Below, one piece after another: positions 52,833 through 64,000 of a DNA stretch of 64,000 nucleotides. The DNA lies in contig NZ_MASI01000001.1 of NCBI RefSeq assembly GCF_001708935.1, positions 62,001 through 126,000 on the forward strand. The letters are read 5' to 3'. Numbering within the stretch: the first letter of the stretch is position 1; each line of letters begins with the position of its first letter. This DNA comes from Methyloligella halotolerans. Lineage in GTDB: Bacteria > Pseudomonadota > Alphaproteobacteria > Rhizobiales > Methyloligellaceae. A program made the translations under genes and the position numbers. Below the pieces are notes generated by a model. The model was not told the DNA's origin. It was given only the letters and a program-made list of their open reading frames with translations, and did not search any database.

Positions 52833-53303
52833 ATGTCCCGGCGCCATAGAGCAGATAAGCGCGACATTATTCCCGATCCGAAGTTCGGGGATGTGATCCT
52901 GACGAAGTTCATGAATTCCATCATGAACGACGGCAAGAAATCCGCCGCAGAGCGCATCGTCTACGGCGCGCTGGATACGGTCGAAGAGAAGACGAAGCAG
53001 AACCCGGTGGAGCTGTTCCATCAGGCGCTGCAGAACGTGATGCCCGCGCTCGAGGTTCGGTCCCGGCGCGTCGGCGGCGCCACCTACCAGGTGCCGGTCG
53101 AGGTGCGTCACGATCGCCGCCAGGCCCTGGCGATCCGCTGGATCATCGCCTCCGCCCGCGGCCGGAACGAGAACACGATGGTGGAGCGCCTGTCCGGTGA
53201 GCTGCTCGATGCGGCGAACAACCGTGGCAACGCCGTCAAGAAGCGCGAGGACACGCACCGCATGGCCGACGCCAACCGGGCCTTCTCGCATTATCGCTGG
53301 TAA
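52833..53303 (+). CDS. rpsG: 30S ribosomal protein S7
   Basis: A 156-residue S7, the 16S 3'-domain assembly protein and usual translational repressor of the str operon. Motifs are [10 protein letters not shown] at the start, [28 protein letters not shown]-like sequence in the first third, and [26 protein letters not shown]. It ends AFSHYRW. Length is normal. Confidence 0.98.
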   Translation: MSRRHRADKRDIIPDPKFGDVILTKFMNSIMNDGKKSAAERIVYGALDTVEEKTKQNPVELFHQALQNVMPALEVRSRRVGGATYQVPVEVRHDRRQALAIRWIIASARGRNENTMVERLSGELLDAANNRGNAVKKREDTHRMADANRAFSHYRW

Positions 53304-53324
53304 GCGAAACTGAGGATTGTTGAG

Positions 53325-55400
53325 ATGGGACGCGAAACTCCCCTTAAGGACTACCGCAACATCGGGATCATGGCGCATATCGACGCCGGCAAGACCACGA
53401 CGACTGAGCGGATCCTTTTTTATACGGGGCGCAGCCACAAGCTGGGCGAGGTCCATGACGGCGCGGCCACCATGGACTGGATGGAGCAGGAGCAGGAGCG
53501 TGGCATCACGATCACCTCTGCTGCGACCACCGCGTTCTGGAAGGACAAGCGCGTCAACATCATCGACACGCCTGGCCACGTGGACTTCACCATCGAGGTG
53601 GAGCGTTCGCTTCGCGTGCTCGACGGCGCGGTTGCGCTGCTCGACGCCAACCAGGGCGTAGAGCCGCAGACCGAGACGGTGTGGCGGCAGGCCGACAAGT
53701 ATCACGTGCCGCGCATGATCTTCGTCAACAAGATGGACAAGACCGGCGCCGACTTCTTCAACTCCGTGAAGACGGTCAAGGAGCGCCTGGGCGCCAATCC
53801 CATGGTGATCCAGCTGCCGCTCGGCGCCGAGAACGACTTTATCGGCCTGATCGACCTGGTCCGCATGAAGAGCATCGTGTGGAACGACGAGTCCCTTGGC
53901 GCCTCCTTCGAGGAGAGCGACGTGCCGGACGAGTACATGGACCAGGCCAAAGAGTATCGCGAGGCCATGATCGAGCAGGCCGTCGAAGTCGACGAGGCTG
54001 CCATGGAGGCCTATCTGGAAGGCGAGGAGCCGTCCGAGGAGAAGCTGAAAGAGCTGATCCGCAAGGGCACCTGCAATCTGGAATTCGTGCCCGTGCTTTG
54101 CGGCTCCGCGTTCAAGAACAAGGGCGTGCAGTCCCTGCTGGATGCCGTGGTCGACTACCTGCCGTCTCCGGTCGATGTGCCGCCGATCAAGGGTATCGAC
54201 GTGAAGACCGGTGAGGAGTCCTCCCGCCGGTGCTCCGACGAGCAGCCCCTCGCCATGCTGGCGTTCAAGGTGATGAACGACCCGTTCGTGGGCTCGCTGA
54301 CCTTCTGCCGCATCTATTCCGGCGTGGTGGAGACGGGCGCGAGCGTCCAGAACACCGTGAAGGACTCAAAGGAGCGCATCGGCCGTATGCTGCAGATGCA
54401 CTCCAACCACCGGGAAGACATCAAGGAGGCCTATGCGGGCGACATCGTCGCGCTGGCCGGCCTGAAGGATGTCACCACCGGCGACACGCTCTGCGATCCG
54501 GCGAACCCGATCATCCTGGAGCGCATGGAGTTCCCGGATCCGGTTATCGAGGTCGCCGTGGAGCCCAAGACCAAGGGCGACCAGGAGAAACTCGGCGTCG
54601 CGTTGAACCGTCTGGCGCAGGAGGATCCGTCCTTCCGCGTGACCGTCGACCACGAGTCCGGCCAGACCCTCATCAAGGGCATGGGCGAGCTGCATCTCGA
54701 CATCATCGTCGACCGGCTTCGCCGCGAGTTCAAAGTGGACGCCAATGTGGGCGCGCCGCAGGTGGCTTATCGTGAGACCCTCACGAAGGCGACCGATGTC
54801 GACTACACCCATAAGAAGCAGACCGGCGGTTCGGGCCAGTTCGCCCGGGTGAAGATGACGATCGCGCCTGCTGAGGCGGGCGAGGGCTTCGTCTTCGAGA
54901 ACACCGTCGTCGGCGGCAACATCCCGAAGGAATACATCCCGGGTGTCGAGAAGGGTGTCCGCAGCGTGATGGACAACGGCATCATCGCCGGCTTCCCGAT
55001 CCTCGACGTCAAGGTGACCCTGACGGACGGTGCCTATCACGACGTGGACTCCAGTGTGATGGCGTTCGAGATCGCGGGCCGCGCAGCGTTCCGCGAGGCG
55101 GCCCAGAAGGCCGTGCCGAAGCTTCTCGAGCCGATCATGCACGTGGAAGTCGTGACGCCGGAAGAGTATGTCGGCGGCATCATCGGCGACCTCACCAGCC
55201 GCCGCGGACAGGTCCGCGGTCAGGAGCCTCGCGGCATCGCCACGGTGATCGACGCCATGGTCCCGCTGGCCAACATGTTCGGGTACGTGAACAACCTTCG
55301 CTCCATGAGCCAGGGACGTGCGCAGTACACCATGCAGTTCGATCATTACGCTCAGGTGCCGCAGCAGGTAGCTGACGAGGTTCAGGCGAAATTCGCCTAG
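53325..55400 (+). CDS. fusA: Elongation factor G
   Basis: A 691-residue translocase GTPase. The G1 motif is [12 protein letters not shown], followed by [19 protein letters not shown] and [10 protein letters not shown]. Domains II-V follow, including the domain IV translocation loop ([12 protein letters not shown]) and a C-terminal [16 protein letters not shown]. It is in one frame and of normal length. It lies 21 bp after rpsG and 66 bp before tuf. Confidence 0.98.
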   Translation: MGRETPLKDYRNIGIMAHIDAGKTTTTERILFYTGRSHKLGEVHDGAATMDWMEQEQERGITITSAATTAFWKDKRVNIIDTPGHVDFTIEVERSLRVLDGAVALLDANQGVEPQTETVWRQADKYHVPRMIFVNKMDKTGADFFNSVKTVKERLGANPMVIQLPLGAENDFIGLIDLVRMKSIVWNDESLGASFEESDVPDEYMDQAKEYREAMIEQAVEVDEAAMEAYLEGEEPSEEKLKELIRKGTCNLEFVPVLCGSAFKNKGVQSLLDAVVDYLPSPVDVPPIKGIDVKTGEESSRRCSDEQPLAMLAFKVMNDPFVGSLTFCRIYSGVVETGASVQNTVKDSKERIGRMLQMHSNHREDIKEAYAGDIVALAGLKDVTTGDTLCDPANPIILERMEFPDPVIEVAVEPKTKGDQEKLGVALNRLAQEDPSFRVTVDHESGQTLIKGMGELHLDIIVDRLRREFKVDANVGAPQVAYRETLTKATDVDYTHKKQTGGSGQFARVKMTIAPAEAGEGFVFENTVVGGNIPKEYIPGVEKGVRSVMDNGIIAGFPILDVKVTLTDGAYHDVDSSVMAFEIAGRAAFREAAQKAVPKLLEPIMHVEVVTPEEYVGGIIGDLTSRRGQVRGQEPRGIATVIDAMVPLANMFGYVNNLRSMSQGRAQYTMQFDHYAQVPQQVADEVQAKFA

Positions 55401-55466
55401 CAGAAGGTGGCGGGAACACCGCCGCAGAACTTTTTCGCTTCTTTGTAGAAGGAATGGAGAGCCAGG

Positions 55467-56657
<1,191 letters not shown>

Positions 56658-56670
56658 CGAAGTTGCGGCG

Positions 56671-56708
56671 GGGCGCGCTGCTGTGAATGCAGCGCGCCCG
56701 TCTCATTT
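56671..56708 (+). terminator. Strong hairpin between tuf and rpsJ
   Basis: GGGCGCGCTGC (56671-56681) pairs perfectly with GCAGCGCGCCC (56689-56699) around a 7-nt loop, 14 bp after the tuf stop. GTCTCATTT follows, a weak U-tract, so some read-through into the S10 operon is likely. rpsJ starts 21 bp later. Confidence 0.65.
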
Positions 56709-56720
56709 GGGACGACCGGG

Positions 56721-57029
56721 ATGCAAAGCCAGAACATCAGAATTCGGCTCAAAGCCTTCGATCATCGCATCCTCGATGCATCGACGAAGGAGATCGTGAA
56801 TACGGCGAAGCGCACGGGTGCCGAGGTGCGGGGACCGATCCCTCTGCCGACGCATATCGAGAAGTTCACCGTGAACCGGTCGCCGCATATCGACAAGAAG
56901 AGCCGCGAGCAGTTCGAGATGCGCACTCATAAGCGCTTGCTCGATATCGTGGATCCGACGCCGCAGACGGTCGACGCTTTGATGAAGCTCGATCTGGCCG
57001 CCGGTGTCGATGTTGAGATCAAGCTCTAG
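56721..57029 (+). CDS. rpsJ: 30S ribosomal protein S10
   Basis: A 102-residue S10 (NusE), first gene of the S10 operon. It starts at [19 protein letters not shown] and shows [26 protein letters not shown]-type sequence in the middle. It ends VDVEIKL. It contributes to the 30S head and to NusG-linked antitermination. Only about 20 bp separate the preceding hairpin from its start. Confidence 0.98.
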   Translation: MQSQNIRIRLKAFDHRILDASTKEIVNTAKRTGAEVRGPIPLPTHIEKFTVNRSPHIDKKSREQFEMRTHKRLLDIVDPTPQTVDALMKLDLAAGVDVEIKL

Positions 57030-57064
57030 AGCCCAGCTCTAAAGCGATTTGAGGAAAGTAACCG

Positions 57065-57844
57065 ATGCGATCAGGTGTCATCGCACAGAAGGTCGGCATG
57101 ACCAGGATCTTCACCGAGGCGGGCGAGCATATCCCCGTCACGGTGCTGAAGCTGGACAACTGCCAGGTCGTCGGCCAGCGCGTCGCGGATAAGAACGGTT
57201 ATACCGCGCTGCAGCTGGGGGCGGGGCTCGCCAAGGCGAAGCGCCTCTCCAAGGCCGCGCGTGGACAGTTCGCCGCCGTCGAGGTGGAGCCGAAGCGGCG
57301 TCTTGCAGAGTTCCGGGTCACCCCCGAGAACCTGATCGACGTCGGCGCGGAGTTCACCGCTGACCATTTCGTTGAAGGCCAGTTCGTGGATGTCTCCGGC
57401 ACCTCGATCGGCAAGGGTTTTGCCGGTGCCATGAAGCGGCACGGGTTCGGCGGCCTGCGGGCGTCCCACGGCGTGTCCATCAGCCATCGTAGCCATGGCT
57501 CGACGGGTAACAGCCAGGATCCCGGCAAGGTCTTCAAGGGCAAGAAGATGGCCGGCCATATGGGCGACGTGAAGGTCACCACCCAGAACCTCAAGGTGGT
57601 TCGGACCGATGTCGACCGCGGCCTGATCATGGTTTCCGGCGCCGTGCCGGGCGCCAAGGGCGGTTGGGTGCTGCTTTCCGATGCGGTGAAGCGGTCTCTG
57701 CCCGACGATGCGCCGAAGCCGGGCGCCTTCAAGCTGGCCAACGGGTCGGCAAAGGCTGCGAAGTCGGATGCGCCGGCCGAGACGAACAATGAGCAGGGTG
57801 AGGCGGCTGAAGCCGCGTCTCCTTCTGAGGGTGGGAGCGAATAG
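57065..57844 (+). CDS. rplC: 50S ribosomal protein L3
   Basis: A 259-residue L3. The body is normal ([62 protein letters not shown]). An additional 40-residue Ala/Glu/Ser-rich C-terminal tail is present, as seen in several Hyphomicrobiales. The Gln in [10 protein letters not shown] is the usual methylated site. It is 35 bp after rpsJ and 2 bp before rplD. Confidence 0.97.
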   Translation: MRSGVIAQKVGMTRIFTEAGEHIPVTVLKLDNCQVVGQRVADKNGYTALQLGAGLAKAKRLSKAARGQFAAVEVEPKRRLAEFRVTPENLIDVGAEFTADHFVEGQFVDVSGTSIGKGFAGAMKRHGFGGLRASHGVSISHRSHGSTGNSQDPGKVFKGKKMAGHMGDVKVTTQNLKVVRTDVDRGLIMVSGAVPGAKGGWVLLSDAVKRSLPDDAPKPGAFKLANGSAKAAKSDAPAETNNEQGEAAEAASPSEGGSE

Positions 57845-57846
57845 TT

Positions 57847-58467
57847 ATGCAAGCGGACGTCACCACGCTCGATGCGAAGAAGGCCGGCAAGGTCGATCTC
57901 TCCGATGAGGTCTTCGGCCTGGAGCCGCGCGAGGACATTCTGCACCGCATGGTGCGCTACCAGCTCGCCAAGCGGCGTGCCGGCACGCGCTCGGTGCAGG
58001 ACCGTTCCGAAGTCACCGCGACCACGGCCAAGATGTACCGTCAGAAGGGTACGGGCCGGGCGCGTCACGGCAGCCAGCGGGTCAACCTGTTCCGCGGAGG
58101 CGGCAAGTCCTTCGGGCCGAAGCCGCGCAGCCACGCGATCGAGCTGCCGAAGAAGATCCGGGCTCTGGCGCTGAAGCATGCGCTTTCGGCCAAAGCCCAG
58201 GCGGATGCGCTGGTCGTGATCGAAAAGTGCGAGCTGAAAGAGCCGAAGACGAAAGAGCTCAAGGAGCGCTTTTCCAAACTCGGCCTGGGTTCGGTGCTGA
58301 TCATCGACGGCGCCGAGGTGCAGCTGGCCTTCGCGCAGGCTGCCCGGAACCTGCCGAATGTGGATGTGCTGCCGGTGCAGGGGATCAACGTCTACGACAT
58401 CCTGCGCCACGAGAAGCTGGTTCTTTCCAAGGCGGCCCTGGAAGCGCTGGAGGCGCGGTTCAAATGA
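57847..58467 (+). CDS. rplD: 50S ribosomal protein L4
   Basis: A 206-residue L4 with the exit-tunnel loop ([22 protein letters not shown]) and C-terminal [28 protein letters not shown]. In E. coli L4 regulates the S10 operon; whether it does here is unknown. The stop overlaps the rplW start (ATGA). Confidence 0.97.
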   Translation: MQADVTTLDAKKAGKVDLSDEVFGLEPREDILHRMVRYQLAKRRAGTRSVQDRSEVTATTAKMYRQKGTGRARHGSQRVNLFRGGGKSFGPKPRSHAIELPKKIRALALKHALSAKAQADALVVIEKCELKEPKTKELKERFSKLGLGSVLIIDGAEVQLAFAQAARNLPNVDVLPVQGINVYDILRHEKLVLSKAALEALEARFK

Positions 58468-58757
58468 ACACTGCTTCTCTCTACGACATAATTTTGTCGC
58501 CGGTGATTACCGAGAAGTCGACTGCGGCTTCGGAGTTCAACCAGGTGATCTTCAAGGTTCGCCAGGACGCGACCAAGGACCAGATCAAGAAGGCCGTCGA
58601 GAAGCTCTTCGACGTGAAGGTCCTTGCCGTGAACACCATCGTCCGCAAGGGGAAGAAGAAGCGGTTCCGCGGCATCCCCGGACGCCAGAAAGATATCAAG
58701 AAGGCCGTCGTGCGCCTCGCCGAAGGCGAGAAGATCGACGTGACGACGGGAATTTAG
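58464..58757 (+). CDS. rplW: 50S ribosomal protein L23
   Basis: A 97-residue L23, which docks trigger factor and SRP at the tunnel exit. The start [19 protein letters not shown] at 58464 overlaps rplD by 4 bp; the longer open frame upstream is the rplD shadow. It ends [10 protein letters not shown]. Confidence 0.97.
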   Translation: MNTASLYDIILSPVITEKSTAASEFNQVIFKVRQDATKDQIKKAVEKLFDVKVLAVNTIVRKGKKKRFRGIPGRQKDIKKAVVRLAEGEKIDVTTGI

Positions 58758-58761
58758 AGCT

Positions 58762-59601
58762 ATGGCACTGAAGACCTTCAAACCGAGGACATCGAGCCAG
58801 CGTCAGCTGGTGCTCGTGGACCGCAAGGCGCTCTGGAAGGGCAAGCCCGTGAAGTCCCTGACTCAGGGACTGACCCAGAAGGGCGGCCGCAACAACCATG
58901 GCCGCGTTTCGGTCTGGCATCGCGGCGGCGGTCACAAGCGCACCTATCGCCTGGTCGATTTCAAGCGCCGCAAATGGGGCGTGCCGGCAACCGTGGAGCG
59001 GATCGAATACGATCCAAACCGCACCGCGTTCATCGCGCTGATCAAGTATGAGGACGGCGAGCTGTCCTACATCATTGCGCCGCAGCGTCTGGCCGAAGGC
59101 GACACTGTGGTCGCCGACGCCAAGGCCGACGTGAAGCCGGGCAACGCGATGCCGCTCGCCGCCATTCCGATCGGCACCATCGTCCACAATGTGGAGATGA
59201 AGGAAGGCAAGGGCGGTCAGCTGGCCCGCGCGGCTGGATCCTACGTCCAGCTGGTCGGCCGCGACGGCGACTATTCGATCATCCGGCTGAAGTCGGGCGA
59301 GACGCGCCTGGTGCGGTCCGCCTGCATGGCGACGGTCGGTGCGGTGTCCAACCCGGACAACGCGAACATCAATCTCGGCAAGGCCGGCAGGAGCCGCTGG
59401 CTCGGTCGCAGGCCCACGGTGCGCGGTGTCGTCATGAACCCGCACGACCATCCGCACGGCGGTGGTGAGGGCCGGACCTCGGGCGGTCGCCATCCTGTGA
59501 CCCCGTGGGGCAAGCCTACCAAGGGCAAGCGCACGCGGAGCAATAAGGAAAGCGACAAGTACATCCTGCGTAGCCGGCACATGAAGAAGAAGAGAGGTTA
59601 G
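58762..59601 (+). CDS. rplB: 50S ribosomal protein L2
   Basis: A 279-residue L2 near the peptidyl-transferase centre. It shows [20 protein letters not shown], the [19 protein letters not shown] and [29 protein letters not shown] signatures (with the key His), and [10 protein letters not shown] at the end. Length is normal. Confidence 0.98.
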   Translation: MALKTFKPRTSSQRQLVLVDRKALWKGKPVKSLTQGLTQKGGRNNHGRVSVWHRGGGHKRTYRLVDFKRRKWGVPATVERIEYDPNRTAFIALIKYEDGELSYIIAPQRLAEGDTVVADAKADVKPGNAMPLAAIPIGTIVHNVEMKEGKGGQLARAAGSYVQLVGRDGDYSIIRLKSGETRLVRSACMATVGAVSNPDNANINLGKAGRSRWLGRRPTVRGVVMNPHDHPHGGGEGRTSGGRHPVTPWGKPTKGKRTRSNKESDKYILRSRHMKKKRG

Positions 59602-59605
59602 GGCG

Positions 59606-59884
59606 GTGACGCGTTCTGTTTGGAAAGGTCCGTTCGTCGACGGATATCTGCTCAAGAAGGCAGACAAGGCGCGCGAGAGCGGGTCCAGCGCGGTGATCAA
59701 GATGTGGTCCCGGCGCTCGACGATCCTGCCGCAGTTCGTCGGTCTGACCTTCGGCGTCCATAACGGCCAGAAGCACATCCCGGTGCTGGTGACCGAGGAC
59801 ATGGTGGGACACAAATTCGGTGAGTTCGCTCCGACCCGGACGTTTCCGGGCCACGCGGCGGACCGCAAGGCAAAGAGGAAATAG
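59606..59884 (+). CDS. rpsS: 30S ribosomal protein S19
   Basis: A 92-residue S19 starting at GTG 59606 ([22 protein letters not shown]). Core motifs are [21 protein letters not shown] and [16 protein letters not shown]. The GTG start lies 4 bp after the rplB stop; AGAGGTTAGGGCG supplies the ribosome site. Confidence 0.97.
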   Translation: MTRSVWKGPFVDGYLLKKADKARESGSSAVIKMWSRRSTILPQFVGLTFGVHNGQKHIPVLVTEDMVGHKFGEFAPTRTFPGHAADRKAKRK

Positions 59885-59886
59885 CG

Positions 59887-60267
59887 ATGGGTAAGCCGCA
59901 TCGCGAGAGAAAGCTCGGCGAGAACGAAGCGCAGGCCGTGACCCGGCTGCTGCGGGTGAGCCCGCAGAAGCTGAACCTGGTTGCCCAGATGATCCGGGGC
60001 AAGAAGGTGGACCGTGCGCTGGCCGATCTGACCTTCTCGCGCAAACGCATCGCGCAGGATGTGAAGAAGACTCTGCAGTCGGCGATCGCCAATGCGGAGA
60101 ACAATCACGATCTCGATGTCGATGCCCTGGTCGTCAAGGAAGCTTATGTCGGCAAGGGGCTGGTGATGAAGCGGATCAAGCCTCGGGCGCGCGGTCGTGC
60201 TGCCCGTATCCTGAAGCCGTTTTCGCAGATCACCGTGGTCGTGCACCAAGTCGAGGACGCAGCGTAA
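59887..60267 (+). CDS. rplV: 50S ribosomal protein L22
   Basis: A 126-residue L22 whose beta-hairpin lines the exit tunnel. It has [32 protein letters not shown]-type sequence and the hairpin [26 protein letters not shown]. Its stop codon overlaps the first base of rpsC (TAATG). Confidence 0.97.
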   Translation: MGKPHRERKLGENEAQAVTRLLRVSPQKLNLVAQMIRGKKVDRALADLTFSRKRIAQDVKKTLQSAIANAENNHDLDVDALVVKEAYVGKGLVMKRIKPRARGRAARILKPFSQITVVVHQVEDAA

Positions 60268-60992
60268 TGGGACAGAAAGTCAATCCGATCGGGCTCCGGC
60301 TCGGCGTGAACCGCACCTGGGACTCCCGTTGGTTCGCCGACGGCGAGGAATATGCCCGGCTCCTGCACGAAGACATCAAGATGCGCGAGCACATCATGAA
60401 GTCCCGCAAGCAGGCCGGCATCTCCAAGGTCGTGATCGAGCGTCCGCACAAGAAATGCCGGGTGACGATCCACACGGCACGCCCGGGCATCCTGATCGGC
60501 AAGAAGGGCGCGGACATCGACAAGATGCGCAAGGAGCTCTCCAAGCTGACGGACTCCGAGGTGCACGTGAACATCGTCGAGATCCGCAAGCCGGAGATCG
60601 ATGCCAATCTGGTGGCCGAGAGCATCGCGCAGCAGCTTGAGCGCCGCGTTGCCTTCCGCCGGGCCATGAAGCGGGCGGTGCAGTCCACCATGCGCATGGG
60701 CGCCGGCGGCATCCGGATCAACTGCTCCGGCCGTCTGGGCGGCACCGAGATCGCCCGCATGGAGTGGTATCGCGAAGGCCGTGTCCCGCTGCACACGCTG
60801 CGGGCCGATATCGATTACGGCACGGCCCTGGCACGGACCGCTTACGGCATCATCGGTATCAAGGTCTGGATCTTCAAAGGCGAGATCCTGGATCACGATC
60901 CGATGGCCCAGGAGACCCGCGCGATGGACGCGCAGGAGGGTGGCCGTTCGGGTGGCGGACCCCGCCGCAACAATGCGCCGGCTTCGGCGTAG
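60267..60992 (+). CDS. rpsC: 30S ribosomal protein S3
   Basis: A 241-residue S3 with the KH domain ([20 protein letters not shown]) and C-terminal domain ([35 protein letters not shown]). It forms part of the mRNA entry helicase region. The C-terminal 25 residues form a Gly/Arg/Ala-rich tail. Confidence 0.98.
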   Translation: MGQKVNPIGLRLGVNRTWDSRWFADGEEYARLLHEDIKMREHIMKSRKQAGISKVVIERPHKKCRVTIHTARPGILIGKKGADIDKMRKELSKLTDSEVHVNIVEIRKPEIDANLVAESIAQQLERRVAFRRAMKRAVQSTMRMGAGGIRINCSGRLGGTEIARMEWYREGRVPLHTLRADIDYGTALARTAYGIIGIKVWIFKGEILDHDPMAQETRAMDAQEGGRSGGGPRRNNAPASA

Positions 60993-61018
60993 GGAATTGA
61001 AAGAATAGGCGAAGCGTT

Positions 61019-61432
61019 ATGCTGCAACCGAAACGGACGAAATACAGGAAGGCCCAGAAGGGACGTATCCGCGGCAATGCGACCGGCGGTGTCGATCTCA
61101 ACTTTGGGACCTACGGCCTGAAGGCCCAGGAGCCGGCGCGGATCACTTCGCGTCAGATCGAGGCCGCGCGCCGGGCGATGACCCGTCAGATGAAGCGTGC
61201 CGGCCGCGTGTGGATCCGGATCTTCCCGGACACGCCGATCTCCAAGAAGCCGACCGAAGTCCGCATGGGTAAGGGCAAGGGTTCGCCGGAGTATTGGGCC
61301 GCCAAGGTCAAGCCGGGCCGGATCATGTTCGAGATCGACGGCGTCGGCGAACCGGTGGCGCGTGAGGCTCTGCGTCTGGCGGCGGCTAAGCTGCCGATCA
61401 AGACCCGCCTCGTGATGCGAGTGGAAGGCTAA
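61019..61432 (+). CDS. rplP: 50S ribosomal protein L16
   Basis: A 137-residue L16 at the A-site/5S interface. It shows [49 protein letters not shown], and [22 protein letters not shown] with the Arg-rich loop. It is 5 bp upstream of rpmC. Confidence 0.98.
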   Translation: MLQPKRTKYRKAQKGRIRGNATGGVDLNFGTYGLKAQEPARITSRQIEAARRAMTRQMKRAGRVWIRIFPDTPISKKPTEVRMGKGKGSPEYWAAKVKPGRIMFEIDGVGEPVAREALRLAAAKLPIKTRLVMRVEG

Positions 61433-61437
61433 AGACG

Positions 61438-61641
61438 ATGAAGGCCGAAGAGATCCGCGATATGACGCCGGACCAGCTCAGCGACGAGCTGGTGAAGCTG
61501 AAGAAAGAGCAGTTCAACCTGCGCTTTCAGGCGGCGTCGGGACAGCTTGAGAACACCGCCCGTGTGCGGCAGGTGCGTAAGGACATTGCGCGCGTGAAGA
61601 CCATCACGCGTCAGAAGGCCTCCGAGGCCAAGAAGGCGTAA
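61438..61641 (+). CDS. rpmC: 50S ribosomal protein L29
   Basis: A 67-residue two-helix L29 at the tunnel exit. Sequence runs [26 protein letters not shown], then [28 protein letters not shown], fully typical of the family. Confidence 0.97.
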   Translation: MKAEEIRDMTPDQLSDELVKLKKEQFNLRFQAASGQLENTARVRQVRKDIARVKTITRQKASEAKKA

Positions 61642-61652
61642 GGACGAAGAAG

Positions 61653-61898
61653 ATGCCGAAGCGAATTCTGCAAGGTGTCGTGGTGAGCGACAAGAACAAC
61701 AAGACCGTGGTGGTCAAGGTGGAGCGACGCTTCACCCACCCGCTGCTGCGCAAGACCGTGCGCCGGACGAAGAACTACCAGGCGCATGACGAGCAGAACG
61801 CGTGCAAGGTCGGCGATACGGTTTGGATCGAGGAGTGCCCTCCGCTCTCGAAGCATAAGAGCTGGATGGTCGTTCCGCGGGATGAAGCAAGCGCTTAA
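61653..61898 (+). CDS. rpsQ: 30S ribosomal protein S17
   Basis: An 81-residue OB-fold S17. It shows [31 protein letters not shown], the [20 protein letters not shown] core and SKHKSWMVV. Position and length are normal for the spc-proximal end of the S10 operon. Confidence 0.97.
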   Translation: MPKRILQGVVVSDKNNKTVVVKVERRFTHPLLRKTVRRTKNYQAHDEQNACKVGDTVWIEECPPLSKHKSWMVVPRDEASA

Positions 61899-61929
61899 GG
61901 GCGATAATTCGGGTTAGAGGATCATTGCA

Positions 61930-62298
61930 ATGATTCAGATGCAGTCAAATCTCGATGTCGCCGACAATTCCGGCGCGCGCCGCGTCCAGTGCATCAAGGT
62001 GCTGGGCGGTTCCAAGCGGAAATACGCTTCGATCGGCGACATGATCGTGGTGAGCGTCAAGGAGGCGATCCCGCGCGGCCGTGTGAAGAAGGGGCAGGTG
62101 ATGAAGGCCATCGTCGTGCGCACCGCCAAGGGCGTGCGCCGGGCCGACGGCAGCCTGATCCGCTTCGATCGCAACGCGGCGGTGCTGGTCAATCCGCAGG
62201 GCGAGCCCGTGGGCACCCGTATTTTCGGGCCCGTGACCCGCGAGCTGCGTGCCAAGAAGCAGATGAAGATCGTCAGCCTGGCGCCGGAGGTGCTGTAG
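61930..62298 (+). CDS. rplN: 50S ribosomal protein L14
   Basis: A 122-residue L14, beginning [28 protein letters not shown] and ending [11 protein letters not shown]. It carries the [19 protein letters not shown] segment typical of the family. It is first in the spc-type gene order and 2 bp before rplX. Confidence 0.98.
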   Translation: MIQMQSNLDVADNSGARRVQCIKVLGGSKRKYASIGDMIVVSVKEAIPRGRVKKGQVMKAIVVRTAKGVRRADGSLIRFDRNAAVLVNPQGEPVGTRIFGPVTRELRAKKQMKIVSLAPEVL

Positions 62299-62300
62299 CA

Positions 62301-62624
62301 ATGGCGTTGAAGCTGAAAGTCCGCAAAGGCGACAAGGTCGTCGTCACGAGCGGCAAGGACAAGGGCAAGCGCGGCGAAGTGCTTCGCGTGATGCCGTCGG
62401 AGAATCGCGTCCTGGTGCAGGGCGTCGGCGTGGTGCAGCGGCACCAGCGCCAGACCGCCAATCAGGAGGCCGGTATCGTCGCCAAGGAGGCGCCGATCCA
62501 CATTTCCAACATCGCCCTGGAGGACCCCAAGGATGGGGAGCCGACCCGGGTCGGATACAAGTTTTTGAAGGATGGGCGCAAAGTGCGGTTCGCCAAGCGC
62601 TCCGGTGAGGTGATCGATGGTTGA
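62301..62624 (+). CDS. rplX: 50S ribosomal protein L24
   Basis: A 107-residue L24, an early 50S assembly initiator. The KOW motif is near the N-terminus ([23 protein letters not shown]). The start at 62301 follows AGGTGCTGTAGCA; the longer open frame upstream is a shadow of rplN. It overlaps rplE by 8 bp. Confidence 0.97.
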   Translation: MALKLKVRKGDKVVVTSGKDKGKRGEVLRVMPSENRVLVQGVGVVQRHQRQTANQEAGIVAKEAPIHISNIALEDPKDGEPTRVGYKFLKDGRKVRFAKRSGEVIDG

Positions 62625-63189
62625 GGCAAGTTACGTTCCGCGTCTCAAGGAGCACTACAACGACGTGGTGCGGGGCGATCTCACCAAGGAATTCGGCTAT
62701 CAGAACGTGATGCAGGTTCCGCGGCTCGAGAAGGTCGTGCTCAACATGGGCGTCGGCGAAGCCGTCGCCGATTCCAAGAAGGTGACTGCGGCGGCCGGCG
62801 ATCTCGGCCTGATCGCAGGTCAGCGGCCGGTGATCACCAAGGCCCGCAAGTCCATCGCCGGCTTCAAGCTGCGCGAAGGCATGCCGGTGGGCTGCAAGGT
62901 GACGCTTCGCAAGGCGCGCATGTACGAGTTCATCGATCGTCTGGTGAATATCGCGCTGCCGCGTGTGCGTGACTTCCGTGGGCTGAACCCGAAGAGCTTC
63001 GACGGGCGCGGCAACTTCACCATGGGCCTGAAGGAGCACATCATCTTCCCGGAGATCAACTACGACCAAGTCGAGGAGATCTGGGGCCTGGACATCATCG
63101 TTTGCACGACGGCGGAGAGCGACGACGAAGCACGCGCGCTGCTGAAGGGCTTCAATTTCCCGTTCCGCGGTGACGCTAAGGCGGCTTAG
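62617..63189 (+). CDS. rplE: 50S ribosomal protein L5
   Basis: A 190-residue 5S-rRNA-binding L5. It shows [65 protein letters not shown]-type sequence and [17 protein letters not shown]. Length is at the usual alphaproteobacterial size. Confidence 0.98.
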   Translation: MVEASYVPRLKEHYNDVVRGDLTKEFGYQNVMQVPRLEKVVLNMGVGEAVADSKKVTAAAGDLGLIAGQRPVITKARKSIAGFKLREGMPVGCKVTLRKARMYEFIDRLVNIALPRVRDFRGLNPKSFDGRGNFTMGLKEHIIFPEINYDQVEEIWGLDIIVCTTAESDDEARALLKGFNFPFRGDAKAA

Positions 63190-63209
63190 CGCTCGCGAAG
63201 GAGGACAGA

Positions 63210-63515
63210 ATGGCAAAGACCAGCATGGTGGAGCGCGATAAGAAGCGCCGCCGTATGTCGAAAGAATTCAAGACCCGCCGGGAGCGGCTGAAGAAGATCG
63301 CGTCCGATCGTTCGCTTCCGCCGGAGGAGCGTTTTGCAGCACGGCTGAAACTGGCCGAGCTGCCGCGCAACTCCTCGCCGGTGCGCATTCACAATCGCTG
63401 CGCGCTGACGGGCCGTCCGCGCGGCTATTACCGGAAGCTGAAGCTGTCTCGCATCATGCTGCGGGAGTTGGGCAACAATGGCCTGATTCCGGGCATGGTG
63501 AAGTCGAGCTGGTAG
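63210..63515 (+). CDS. rpsN: 30S ribosomal protein S14
   Basis: A 101-residue zinc-free (C-minus) S14. Sequence is [20 protein letters not shown], then [26 protein letters not shown], ending [11 protein letters not shown]. The C-x-x-C ribbon of the short zinc form is absent. AAGGAGGACAGA is an excellent ribosome site. Confidence 0.97.
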   Translation: MAKTSMVERDKKRRRMSKEFKTRRERLKKIASDRSLPPEERFAARLKLAELPRNSSPVRIHNRCALTGRPRGYYRKLKLSRIMLRELGNNGLIPGMVKSSW

Positions 63516-63537
63516 AGAAGGCTGGTAGAGACCTGGC

Positions 63538-63936
63538 ATGAGCATCAATGATCCTTTGGGCGATATGCTCGCCCGCATCCGCAACGCGCTTCTGCGCAAC
63601 AAGTCCCGGGTCACCACCCCGACCTCGAAGCTTCGTCAGCATGTGCTCGACGTGCTCCAGGAAGAGGGTTATATCCGCGGCTACGCGCAGGTGGACTACG
63701 ACAACGGTCAGTCGGAGTTCGACATCGAGCTGAAGTATTTCGATGGCGAGCCGGTGATCAAAGAGATCAAGCGCGTGTCCACGCCGGGGCGGCGGGTTTA
63801 CTCCTCCGTTCGGGATCTTCCGACCGTGGCCAACGGGCTCGGTGTGGCGATCCTGTCGACGCCCAAGGGCGTGATGTCCGATTCGAAGGCTCGCACCGAG
63901 AATGTCGGCGGCGAGATCCTTTGCAACGTATTCTAA
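63538..63936 (+). CDS. rpsH: 30S ribosomal protein S8
   Basis: A 132-residue S8, the usual translational repressor of the spc operon. It shows [44 protein letters not shown] and [33 protein letters not shown]. Length is normal. Confidence 0.98.
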   Translation: MSINDPLGDMLARIRNALLRNKSRVTTPTSKLRQHVLDVLQEEGYIRGYAQVDYDNGQSEFDIELKYFDGEPVIKEIKRVSTPGRRVYSSVRDLPTVANGLGVAILSTPKGVMSDSKARTENVGGEILCNVF

Positions 63937-63966
63937 GATTTGAACTTTTCGGGTGAGACGAAGATA

Positions 63967-64000
63967 ATGTCGCGTATTGGCAAAAGGCCGGTGAGCATCC
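63967..64000 (+). CDS. rplF: 50S ribosomal protein L6, 3' part outside window
   Basis: Only the first 11 codons are present: MSRIGKRPVSI. This is the conserved L6 N-terminus and follows rpsH after 30 bp, as in all spc operons. GGGTGAGACGAAG precedes the ATG. Confidence 0.93.
   Translation, partial: MSRIGKRPVSI

Overview
The window is chromosomal DNA from an alphaproteobacterium, most likely of the Hyphomicrobiales (Rhizobiales) type. The evidence is the high G+C content, the complete aerobic (CobG/CobN) cobalamin pathway with CbtA/CbtB and CobW, an IalB-family protein, a DUF1289 protein beside the cob genes, and the order tRNA-Trp-secE-nusG-rplKAJL-rpoBC-rpsLG-fusA-tuf-S10/spc operon. I cannot name the genus from the sequence alone. 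No insertion sequence, integrase, CRISPR array or rRNA gene is visible.

Region 1 (1-6482): a tightly packed operon with an N-terminally cut zinc-ribbon (TackOD1-like) protein, a processive family-2 glycosyltransferase, an HlyD-like membrane fusion protein and a MASE1-HisKA-HATPase-REC-HPt hybrid kinase, followed by two small periplasmic c-type cytochromes. It looks like an envelope or exopolysaccharide synthesis module with built-in signalling, and is the part of the window most likely to hold an undescribed system.

Region 2 (6483-33938): two small secreted proteins, then a vitamin B12 locus of about 26 kb. A cobalamin riboswitch controls a TonB-dependent receptor on the + strand. A second riboswitch heads the long minus-strand operon cbtB-cbtA-cobW-cobN-cobG-cobH-cobI-cobJ-(cobK on + strand)-cobL-cobE-cobM-cobA-cobB. 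Both riboswitches have a near-consensus promoter (TTGACG, 17 bp, TTANCN) whose start site coincides with the aptamer. Next come cobP-cobO-cobQ, cobD(-), cobC-DUF1289(+), cobT-phosphatase-cobS(-) and cobF(+). Together these cover corrin ring synthesis from uroporphyrinogen III, cobalt uptake and insertion, adenosylation, amidation and nucleotide-loop assembly. The CobS/CobT chelatase partners, the cob(II)yrinate reductase and the DMB synthase are not in the window.

Region 3 (33967-39122): tRNA-Thr(TGT), an IalB-like protein, an outer-membrane beta-barrel, a DUF883/holin-like membrane pair, two small Cys-containing secreted proteins, and rlmB.

Region 4 (39310-64000): tRNA-Tyr, -Gly and -Trp, secE, nusG, the L11/L1 and L10/L12-RNA polymerase genes, the str operon and the S10/spc ribosomal protein operons, cut within rplF. 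Long intergenic leaders precede rplJ and rpsL and carry hairpins typical of autoregulation or attenuation.

A recurring oddity is that at least six, probably seven, genes (cbtA, cobS, ialB, a Cys-rich protein, rplA, rpoB, rpoC) are broken by an apparent one-base deletion. Three of them are essential. Restoring one base repairs each reading frame, so these are most likely consensus errors of the assembly; I annotate these genes as full-length.
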